Shown here: one piece after another, positions 15,557 through 22,566 of the stretch
Position numbering within the stretch: the stretch's first letter is position 1
Layout of the letters: every line of letters begins with the position of its first letter
Assembly: GCA_043804635.1 (NCBI GenBank)
Contig: JAZDIU010000022.1
Coordinates: 1 to 34,612, forward strand
From: JAZDIU01 sp043804635
GTDB lineage: Bacteria > Chloroflexota > Dehalococcoidia > Dehalococcoidales > UBA2162
Length of the DNA: 34,612 nt
Direction: 5' to 3'
Translations under genes and position numbers: made by a program
The notes under the pieces: model-generated
Seen by the model: only the letters and a program-made list of their open reading frames with translations
What the model was told of the DNA's origin: nothing
Databases searched by the model: none

Positions 15557-17986
15557 TTGACCCGGGAACATTATATCTGCATTCACGGCCATTTTTACCA
15601 GCCCGCCCGGAATAATGCGTGGCTGGAGTATATCGAGCAGCAGGAATCGGCTCACCCCTACCACGATTGGAACGAGCGGGTCACTGCAGAGTGCTACGCG
15701 CCCAACGCCGCTGCCCGGATTTTGGGTGAGAAAGATTATATCACCGAGATTGTCAGTAATTACGCTAAAATAAGCTTCGATTTCGGGCCTATCCTTCTTG
15801 TTTGGCTGGAAAAATATGCCCCCGAAGTATACTCAGCAATCCTCGATGCCGACCGGGAAAGTCAGCGGGCGTTCTCCGGACATGGCTCCGCAATGGCTAT
15901 GGCTTACAATCATATCATTCTCCCCCTAGCTAACTCCCGCGATAAATACACCCAGATATTCTGGGGAATAAAAGATTTCGAGCACCGCTTCGGACGGCAG
16001 CCGGAAGGTATGTGGCTGCCTGAGACCGCCGTCGACTTAGAAACTCTGGGCTTCCTAGCCGAATTGGGAGTAAAGTTCACCATCATTGCGCCCCACCAGG
16101 CAAAGCAAATCCGCCAGATTGGAAGCAGCACCTGGCAGGACGTTGGCGGAGGAAAAATCAACTCCCGGATGGCTTATGAACTTAACCTGCCTTCCAAGCG
16201 AAAAATCAGCCTATTTTTTTTCGATGATGCCACTGCCCGGGACGTTGCCTTCGGCGGTCTGCTCGGCAGCGGCGTGGACTTCGCGCAGCGTTTATCCAGT
16301 GCCCTAGCCAAAGAAGATAACCGACCCCTCCTGGTCCACATCGCCACCGATGGTGAGACTTACGGTCACCACCATCGCTTCGGGGATATGGCACTGGCTT
16401 ACGCTCTCAATTACATCGAGACTAACAACCTGGCGCGAATCACCAACTATGGCGAGTACTTAGAGAAAAACCCTCCCACCTACGAAGTGAAGATTAATGA
16501 AAATACTTCCTGGAGCTGCGTTCACGGCGTCGAGCGGTGGCGAAGCGATTGCGGCTGTAGCAGCGGCACCCACCCCGGCTGGAACCAAGCGTGGCGAGCG
16601 CCGCTCCGACAGGCATTGGACTGGCTCCGCGATAGAACCACCACCAGATGTGAAGAAAAAGCCAGCCAGCTTCTAAAGGACTTGTGGTCTGCTCGCAATG
16701 ATTACATCCAGGTAATTAATGACCGCTCGCCAGATAGTATCGAGCGGTTTTTAAGTGAGCATGCCAGCAGAACATTGAACGATGCTGAAAAAATAACCGC
16801 AATGAAACTGCTCGAGCTGCAACGCTATGCAATGCTGATGTATGCCAGTGATGCCTGGTTTTTCGACGAAGTTTCCGGCATCGAAACGGTGCAGTGTATT
16901 CAGTACGCAGGAAGGGTTATTCAGCTCGCCGAAGAACTTTTCGGCGAGGACGTTGAAAATCCTTTCCTGGAAATTATGAGGCAGGCAAAAAGCAATCTTC
17001 CCGAGCAGAGCAACGGACGCAGTATTTACGAAAGATTGGTCAAGCCCGCCAGGGTAGACCTATCCAAAGTAGCAGCCCATTACGCGGTAAGCTCCCTCTT
17101 CGACGAATACAACCGGCAGGCAAAGATTTACTGCTACGGGATAGACGTCGAGGACTATCGGAGACAGGAAGCCGGAGAAGCCCGCCTGGCGATAGGACGA
17201 GCCAGAGTTACCGCAGAAACCACTTTAGAATCATCGCTATTCAACTTCGGAGCTCTTTATTCCGGACCCTCGAGTCTTAACGCCGGCGTCAGAGAATTCA
17301 AGGATAAAGCCGAATATGACAAAATGGTCCAGGAGATAAACCAGGCTTTTAGCCGGGCAGACTTTCCCGATGTTATCCGCCTATTCGATAGATATTTCGG
17401 GACATCGACTCTCTCGCTTAAATCGCTCTTTCACGACGACCGACGCCATTCACTCAGCCACATTTTGGAATCGACGCTGTCTGAAGTAGAATCCATCTAT
17501 CGGCAGGTTTATCAGCACAACTATCCGCTAATGCTCCTCCTGGCCGACTTAAACGGTCCGCTGCCCGGAGCTTTCCGTTCGACCGCTGAGTTTATCCTGG
17601 ACAGCGATTTGCGCCGTGCTTTCAGGGAAGATAATATCGACCTCAAGCGAATCGAAGAGCTTTTAAACGCATCTAAAATATGGCGGCTTACCCTCGATAA
17701 AGACGAACTGGGCATTTGCTTCCAGCAAGCTCTGGAAAAAATGATGGAGAAGCTCACCGCTAATCCGGATGACATGGACCTTTTAAAAAATTTAGTGAAC
17801 GGGCTGGCGCTGGCACGGTCCACGCCCTTTGTTATAAACTTGTGGAAAGTGCAGAACCTCTATTATAAAATGCTTAAAGCCATCTATCCCGGATTTCGGA
17901 AACGAGCCGACCAAAAAGATGAGAAATCCAGGGATTGGATAGCGAATTTCGCTTTAATCGGAGAATACCTTTCGATACAAGTCTAG
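15557..17986 (+). CDS. GH57-family glycoside hydrolase with DUF3536 domain
   Basis: The 809-residue protein begins with a GH57 catalytic domain. The first conserved region is HGHFYQPARNNAWLE (residues 10-24). WLPE with Glu156 is the probable nucleophile region, and DGETYGHHH with Asp265 is the probable acid/base region. The long C-terminal part corresponds to DUF3536. GH57 enzymes act on alpha-glucans (amylase, branching or 4-alpha-glucanotransferase activity); the exact reaction of DUF3536 members is unknown to me. The start is TTG at 15557, preceded by AAAGGA, and the N-terminus then matches the family. Placement after glgP and glgB indicates a role in storage polysaccharide metabolism. No signal peptide is visible, so it is cytoplasmic. 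Confidence 0.9.
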   Translation: MTREHYICIHGHFYQPARNNAWLEYIEQQESAHPYHDWNERVTAECYAPNAAARILGEKDYITEIVSNYAKISFDFGPILLVWLEKYAPEVYSAILDADRESQRAFSGHGSAMAMAYNHIILPLANSRDKYTQIFWGIKDFEHRFGRQPEGMWLPETAVDLETLGFLAELGVKFTIIAPHQAKQIRQIGSSTWQDVGGGKINSRMAYELNLPSKRKISLFFFDDATARDVAFGGLLGSGVDFAQRLSSALAKEDNRPLLVHIATDGETYGHHHRFGDMALAYALNYIETNNLARITNYGEYLEKNPPTYEVKINENTSWSCVHGVERWRSDCGCSSGTHPGWNQAWRAPLRQALDWLRDRTTTRCEEKASQLLKDLWSARNDYIQVINDRSPDSIERFLSEHASRTLNDAEKITAMKLLELQRYAMLMYASDAWFFDEVSGIETVQCIQYAGRVIQLAEELFGEDVENPFLEIMRQAKSNLPEQSNGRSIYERLVKPARVDLSKVAAHYAVSSLFDEYNRQAKIYCYGIDVEDYRRQEAGEARLAIGRARVTAETTLESSLFNFGALYSGPSSLNAGVREFKDKAEYDKMVQEINQAFSRADFPDVIRLFDRYFGTSTLSLKSLFHDDRRHSLSHILESTLSEVESIYRQVYQHNYPLMLLLADLNGPLPGAFRSTAEFILDSDLRRAFREDNIDLKRIEELLNASKIWRLTLDKDELGICFQQALEKMMEKLTANPDDMDLLKNLVNGLALARSTPFVINLWKVQNLYYKMLKAIYPGFRKRADQKDEKSRDWIANFALIGEYLSIQV

Positions 17987-18010
17987 TTGGGTTGACTCAC
18001 AGGAGGGCAA

Positions 18011-18694
18011 ATGACATACGAATATGAGATAAATGCACTGGCTAAAGGTGATTCCTGGCGGATGTTCCGCATCATCGGGGAGCTGGTGGAGGGATTCGAT
18101 AATCTTTCCGGCATCGAACCGGCCGTCAGCATATACGGCTCTGCCCGCCTTAAAGCCGACGACCCGCTTTATAAACAGGTAGAGGAAATTGCTCACCGGC
18201 TCGGCGAGCTAGGCTTTTCAATTATCTCAGGCGGCGGACCCGGAGTTATGGAAGCGGCTAATAAAGGTGCTCTCGATGCCGGGGTTACCTCAATCGGATT
18301 GAACATTTCGCTGGAGGAAGCACAGCTCTGCAACCCCTATACTACCAAGTCGATGACATTCAAACATTTCTTCGTCCGAAAGGTTATGCTGGTGAAATAC
18401 GCCACGGCTTTCATCATTATGCCCGGCGGACTCGGGACTCTCGACGAATTGACCGAAATCCTGACCCTGATGCAGACCCACAAGATAAAACCCTTCCCGG
18501 TGGTGCTATTCGATGGGACTTTCTGGAAGGGGTTCCTGGACTGGCTGCGCGGCACCGTTCTAGCCAAAGGCTTCGTCTCCGAGGAAGACTTCGACCTGGT
18601 GAGAGTCTGCGACGGCACCGATGAGGTAATCGAGACAATCCAGAAATGGTATATAAAACAGGAAATCGTCGGCAGAAAAGCTGTGGTCAGATAA
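18011..18694 (+). CDS. LOG-family (TIGR00730) Rossmann-fold protein
   Basis: The 227-residue protein has the PGGLGTLDELTEI motif of the LOG (lonely guy) family, together with GGGPGVMEAANKGALDAG and SIYGSAR. Characterised members are cytokinin-activating phosphoribohydrolases or nucleotide 5'-monophosphate nucleosidases. Most bacterial copies have no established physiological role. The ATG follows CAGGAGGGC at good spacing. It starts 24 bases after the GH57 gene and precedes the ferritin-like gene by 37 bases, so all may share a transcript. Function beyond the family label is inference. Confidence 0.9.
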   Translation: MTYEYEINALAKGDSWRMFRIIGELVEGFDNLSGIEPAVSIYGSARLKADDPLYKQVEEIAHRLGELGFSIISGGGPGVMEAANKGALDAGVTSIGLNISLEEAQLCNPYTTKSMTFKHFFVRKVMLVKYATAFIIMPGGLGTLDELTEILTLMQTHKIKPFPVVLFDGTFWKGFLDWLRGTVLAKGFVSEEDFDLVRVCDGTDEVIETIQKWYIKQEIVGRKAVVR

Positions 18695-18731
18695 TTGCTG
18701 ATTACATTCTATCCGCAGGAGGTGAGATTCG

Positions 18732-19256
18732 GTGGCTAAAAATGAAATCCCGGAAGCACTCCAGATTGCCATTAAGATGGAAATCGATGGTCGTGAATAC
18801 TACCTTAAAGTCAGCCAGAGAAGCAGCAACGAACTCGGCAAGAAATTACTGCGCTCGCTAGCCGATGAAGAAAATATCCATCGGCAGCAGTTTGAGAAAA
18901 TATACCAGGCTATCCGAGATAAAAAGGGCTGGCCTGCAGTTTCTTATCACTCCGACAAAGGGAAAAAGCTCGACACCATTTTCGCTCAGGCTAGTAGTAA
19001 AATCGACCCCAAAGTCAAGGTTTCGCCTGCTGAATTAGACGCTGTAGAAACAGCAGTGGGTATGGAAAACAAGAGCTACGATTTCTACAAAAGCCAGAGC
19101 AAAACAGCCGCTTCCGATGCTGAAAAAAGCTTTTACGAGGCTCTAGCCGCCCAGGAGAGCGAACACCATCGCGTCCTCCTCGATTACTCAGAATATCTGA
19201 AAGACCCGGCGGCATGGTTCGTTAACAAAGAGCGCCCCTCCCTGGATGGGGGATAA
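18732..19256 (+). CDS. Ferritin-like / rubrerythrin-type diiron protein
   Basis: The 174-residue protein is a duplicated four-helix ferritin-like domain. The first half has Glu17 and the EENIH motif (Glu47, His50). The second half has GMENKSYDFY and AQESEHH, giving the two ExxH-type halves of a diiron site. It lacks the C-terminal rubredoxin cysteine knot of true rubrerythrin, so it is an erythrin-type protein, likely peroxide reduction or iron handling in an anaerobe. The start is GTG at 18732, because AGGAGG ends nine bases upstream. It precedes the Sec-glutaredoxin gene by 80 bases, and the pairing suggests an oxidative-stress function. The electron donor is not identified. Confidence 0.88.
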   Translation: MAKNEIPEALQIAIKMEIDGREYYLKVSQRSSNELGKKLLRSLADEENIHRQQFEKIYQAIRDKKGWPAVSYHSDKGKKLDTIFAQASSKIDPKVKVSPAELDAVETAVGMENKSYDFYKSQSKTAASDAEKSFYEALAAQESEHHRVLLDYSEYLKDPAAWFVNKERPSLDGG

Positions 19257-19336
19257 GCCAAAAGCCCAACACCTATACAATAGCCATAGTTAATGATATT
19301 ATGAAACAAAAGGCGAATTCCCCGCGGAGGTGAAAA

Positions 19337-19576
19337 ATGGCTGATAAAAAAGTGGTTATCTATACTACTAGCACCTGACCGTGGTGTCACCGGGCGAAAG
19401 AGTATCTTTCGCAAAAGAACATCCCATACACCGAATACAACGTAGCCCAGGACAAAGATAAAGCCAAAGAAATGATTCAGAAGTCGGGGCAGATGGGCGT
19501 ACCGGTAATTCTGGTCGACGACCAGATTGTAGTCGGGTTCGATAGAACCAAGCTAGACACCCTGTTAGCTGCTTAA
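19337..19576 (+). CDS. Selenocysteine-containing glutaredoxin-like protein (in-frame TGA)
   Basis: The 79-residue product reads MADKKVVIYTTST-U-PWC then HRAKEYL, with the TGA at 19376-19378 as codon 14. Glutaredoxin and NrdH-like proteins have CPWC or CPYC at this site, so the TGA replaces the first active-site cysteine; Cys17 is the resolving residue. The rest is standard: GVPVILVDDQIVVGFD has the cis-proline TVP/GVP-type motif, and the protein ends at a normal length. GGAGG lies six bases before the ATG. A hairpin of eight perfect pairs with a G in its loop starts 15 bases after the TGA, as a bacterial SECIS should. Gene callers would report only a short 13-codon frame. It sits between a ferritin-like gene and nadA. 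The alternative is a nonsense pseudogene, which the intact downstream frame makes unlikely. Confidence 0.9.
19376..19412 (+). promoter_or_regulatory. Bacterial SECIS-like element of the glutaredoxin gene
   Basis: The UGA at 19376-19378 is followed after 15 bases by GCGAAAGA (19394-19401), loop GTA (19402-19404) and TCTTTCGC (19405-19412). The stem is perfect and the loop begins with G, 24 bases after the UGA, which is inside the usual window for SelB recognition. The smaller hairpin GGT-GTC-ACC lies between. Confidence 0.75.
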
Positions 19577-19605
19577 GCTTCGAAATCAACCAGGGTCACG
19601 GGGAA

Positions 19606-20517
19606 ATGAAGCAAAACAACCAACTCGTCGACCAAATCCTGGACCTTAAACAAAAGCGAAAAGCTGTAATTCTAGCTCACAACTACCAGCGGGGCGAAGT
19701 CCAGGATATAGCCGACTTCGTGGGCGATTCCCTCGAGCTAAGCCAGAAGGCGGCGGCAACGCAGACGGAAGTTATCGTTTTCTGCGGAGTTCACTTTATG
19801 GCTGAAACCGCCTCCATCCTTTGCCCCGATAAGATGGTCTTGCTTCCCGATGCCGAAGCCGGTTGTCCGATGGCAAATATGATAACCGCCGAGAAGCTCA
19901 GGGCGAAGAATAAAGAGTTCCCGGGCGCCGCCGTGGTCTGTTACGTGAATACCTCAGCGGAAGTTAAAGCCGAAGCGGATATTTGCTGCACCTCTGCCAA
20001 CGCCGTCAAAGTCGTAGAAAGCCTGCCTCCCGGCGAGATTATTTTTATCCCCGACCAATATCTCGGGAATTACATCGCCACAAAAACCGGCAGAAAAATG
20101 AGACTATGGCCGGGATTTTGTCCCACCCACCTCAAGATTCAACCCCAGGATATTCTAAGAGCGAGGTCAAAACATCCAAACGCGAAAGTGATGGTCCACC
20201 CGGAGTGCCGGCCTGAAGTAAGTGCCCTCGCCGACGAAGTCCTGAGTACCGGCGGAATGATTCGGTTTGCCCGGGAGACCAGGACTAGAGAGATAATCGT
20301 AGGCACAGAGGTCGGGATTATTCACCGGCTCAATAAAGAGAACCCGGACAAGAAATTCTATCCCGCCACGGAAAAAGCCACCTGCCCCAATATGAAGCTC
20401 ATCACGCTGGAAAAGATATTGTGGGCTTTGCAGGATATGGCGCCTCAGGTAAAAGTCCCCGAAAACATCCGCATTAAAGCCAAGCTAGCAGTAGATAAGA
20501 TGCTGGCGATAGTGTAG
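19606..20517 (+). CDS. nadA: Quinolinate synthase NadA
   Basis: NadA condenses iminoaspartate with dihydroxyacetone phosphate to quinolinate in NAD synthesis and needs an oxygen-labile [4Fe-4S] cluster. The 303-residue protein has the three-fold repeat architecture and HNYQ (residues 25-28). It has GVHFMAETA, and probable cluster cysteines Cys87 (EAGCPMA), Cys172 (FCPTH) and Cys260 (TCPNMK). Length matches the short thermophile-type enzyme. The ATG is preceded by GGGG, a weak ribosome binding site, so expression may depend on the preceding Sec-glutaredoxin transcript 29 bases upstream. No nadB or nadC is in the window. The neighbouring redox gene could protect or repair this enzyme, which is inference. 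Confidence 0.96.
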   Translation: MKQNNQLVDQILDLKQKRKAVILAHNYQRGEVQDIADFVGDSLELSQKAAATQTEVIVFCGVHFMAETASILCPDKMVLLPDAEAGCPMANMITAEKLRAKNKEFPGAAVVCYVNTSAEVKAEADICCTSANAVKVVESLPPGEIIFIPDQYLGNYIATKTGRKMRLWPGFCPTHLKIQPQDILRARSKHPNAKVMVHPECRPEVSALADEVLSTGGMIRFARETRTREIIVGTEVGIIHRLNKENPDKKFYPATEKATCPNMKLITLEKILWALQDMAPQVKVPENIRIKAKLAVDKMLAIV

Positions 20518-20606
20518 ATATTGTACACCTTGCGGAGAAATACAAGAGTACGAATTATTTCCATCAATATTGTTGGAGCCGCTGAATTGAAAACTAATAA
20601 AGGCAA

Positions 20607-21881
20607 TTGACTGATTTCATAGCTTTGACTATTGTTAAACGTGCTAGGCAGGCATTTTATGGATGGCGCATCCTGGCTTCCAGCTGTTTAGTCGGTGCTA
20701 TCGGGTCAGGACTAGTTACCTATGGTTTTACCGTGTTCTTCCTTCCTATTAGCCAGAGCTTGGGGATAAATCGAACTGCCACTTCTTTAGTTTTCTCTCT
20801 ATCTCGCTCTGAAGGCGCCATAGAGGGGCCGATCGCTGGCTACTTTATAGACCGCCTTGGAGCGCGGAAGATGCTACTTTTTGCCGGTATAATAATGGGA
20901 ACCGGCTATCTTCTCCTAGCCAGAGTCAATAGCTTTGCCGCTTTCCTTATCGTTTATATGGGTATCGTTTCCGTTGGATTCAACGCTGGTGTAATGAATG
21001 TTCCGATGGCAGCAACAACTTCCTGGTTTGCCCGCCGGCGAGGGTTAGCCACGGGCATTCTCAGCGCAGCTTTTGGTCTCGGTGGCGCTATTGTACCCCC
21101 GATGCTTTCTTTAGGAATTCAGAATTTTGGGTGGCGAACCAGCGCTTTTTTGTCCGGTCTTGTCGTTATTAGCTTTTTTATTCCCGCCGCATTCGTCTTT
21201 CGACGGTCGCCGGAGAGTATGGGATTATTGCCTGATGGTGATACTGTCAAGACGAATGCACCAACAAATCTAAATTCAGCACCAAGAGAGGTAGATTTTA
21301 GTGTCAGAGAAGCGATGCGTACTCCTGCCTTTTGGCTATTAACTATGGCAATATGCCTGCGACTAGCGACGTTCATGGGTATGACCGTGCATTTTGTTCC
21401 TTTGATGGTCTGGAAAGGAACCAGCGAGGCAACAGGAGCCGTCTTGCTAGGGGCAATTTCTCTAATCACTCTACCCTTACGGCTTTTTCTGGGATGGGTG
21501 AGCGATCGCATATCAAGGACTTCCATCATTGCCGCAGCGTGTGCCATAGGAGCTGGGGCATTACTCTTATTGTTCTATGCTAAGCCTGGCTGGCAGCTCT
21601 GGCTGTTCGTTATGTTCTTCGCATTTCCAGAATCTGTTGGTCCGTTAGCCTGGAGCCTTATCGCCGACTTTTTTGGCCGGCGGCGCTTCGCCACCTTAAG
21701 GGGAATAATGAGTGCCTTTACCGGTATAGCAGGGGCGGTTATACCGGTTTTAGCCGGTTTCTTGTATGACACTACTCAGAGCTACAAGGTTACAATCTGG
21801 ATTATGATGGCAATACTCATCCTATCAACTTCGTTGTTCCTCGTCTTACGTCCGCCAATCCGCCCATCTGGCCGCATTTAA
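20607..21881 (+). CDS. MFS transporter, OFA/monocarboxylate-like
   Basis: The 424-residue protein has about twelve hydrophobic helices in two halves with a hydrophilic centre around residues 205-235. The motif GYFIDRLGARKMLL after helix 2 is the MFS loop signature (G-x-x-x-D-R-x-G-x-R). Similar N-termini (YGWRILASSCLVG) occur in the oxalate/formate and monocarboxylate antiporter subgroup, so an organic acid is a plausible substrate. The start is TTG at 20607 after a weak AAAGG; a start a few codons later would also preserve the first helix. It stands alone after nadA. The substrate is not determinable here. Confidence 0.85.
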   Translation: MTDFIALTIVKRARQAFYGWRILASSCLVGAIGSGLVTYGFTVFFLPISQSLGINRTATSLVFSLSRSEGAIEGPIAGYFIDRLGARKMLLFAGIIMGTGYLLLARVNSFAAFLIVYMGIVSVGFNAGVMNVPMAATTSWFARRRGLATGILSAAFGLGGAIVPPMLSLGIQNFGWRTSAFLSGLVVISFFIPAAFVFRRSPESMGLLPDGDTVKTNAPTNLNSAPREVDFSVREAMRTPAFWLLTMAICLRLATFMGMTVHFVPLMVWKGTSEATGAVLLGAISLITLPLRLFLGWVSDRISRTSIIAAACAIGAGALLLLFYAKPGWQLWLFVMFFAFPESVGPLAWSLIADFFGRRRFATLRGIMSAFTGIAGAVIPVLAGFLYDTTQSYKVTIWIMMAILILSTSLFLVLRPPIRPSGRI

Positions 21882-21936
21882 AAGCTTACAATCCTGTGAA
21901 GTAAGGTATTCTGCTTACGAAGGAATTTTAAGATAT

Positions 21937-22263
21937 CTAACCAGCGGTTATGGTGTCCTCTGAGCTAGTCACCAGAGCAGCGTTGTCCGTTTCGTCGGAT
22001 AGCGGAACTACATCGATTTGGGAAATACCGGCCCCGGGCATAATTGCCAAGTCTATAGCCAATTGCTCAATGGATTCATAGTCGGCGATACAAATGGCCG
22101 ACCTGGGTGGCTGCAACCGGGATGTTCCTTCGAAATCAGTCTCCGGGGATTCTGCCTCATTTGTTTCTTCAAGCCAGCTCCACTTAGCGTTGATACGCGA
22201 GAAAAAGTTATCGGGTGGTAATGAACATCCCTCCAGGAACTTAACGAAAACCAGACACTGCAT
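21937..22263 (-). CDS. Small conserved hypothetical protein
   Basis: I do not recognise this 108-residue protein as a named family. It begins MQCLVFVKFLEG, has SWLEETNEAESPETD in the middle, and PRSAICIADYESIEQLAIDLAIMPGAG later, which suggests a small ferredoxin-like alpha/beta fold of the type seen in YCII or muconolactone isomerase-like proteins. The start is placed at ATG 22263, because AAGGAG lies nine bases upstream; a longer reading to 22320 would add 19 residues over a region with no other support. It has no signal peptide. It is convergent with the MFS gene, and its function is unknown. Confidence 0.65.
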   Translation of the reverse strand: MQCLVFVKFLEGCSLPPDNFFSRINAKWSWLEETNEAESPETDFEGTSRLQPPRSAICIADYESIEQLAIDLAIMPGAGISQIDVVPLSDETDNAALVTSSEDTITAG

Positions 22264-22468
22264 TTTATCCTGCTCCTTCCAATCCGGCGGATTGATTACA
22301 GGAAAATTCCGGTCATTCACTCGACCATACCTAAATCATAATAAAGTCAGAAGGATGATTATATCCGTAAAGATACTTAATCTGGTCAGTTAGAAATACG
22401 CAATGTTTTGGGCAAAACGGACTAAGGAGAGGAGAGAAAAGTAACGACTAAGAGCCCCACCACCCTGA

Positions 22469-22522
22469 GATTCTTCGTCCCGACAGGAGATAAAAGAGTT
22501 ATCGGGACTCCAGAATGACATT
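22469..22522. repeat. Dispersed palindromic repeat
   Basis: GTCCCGA (22477-22483) and TCGGGAC (22502-22508) form an inverted pair inside ends AGATTCTTCG and CTCCAGAATGACATT. The same ends occur at 4216-4245 around another centre. It lies just past the topA stop and may end topA transcription. Confidence 0.5.
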
Positions 22523-22566
22523 GTATAGCGCTTTTAATACAAGGCTAAGAATGAGCGCCGGGCGGA

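Noticed and set aside
19337..19378. A 13-codon peptide ending at TGA, or a nonsense-mutated glutaredoxin pseudogene
   Set aside because: The frame after TGA is intact and conserved, the TGA replaces exactly the catalytic cysteine, and a SECIS-like hairpin follows.
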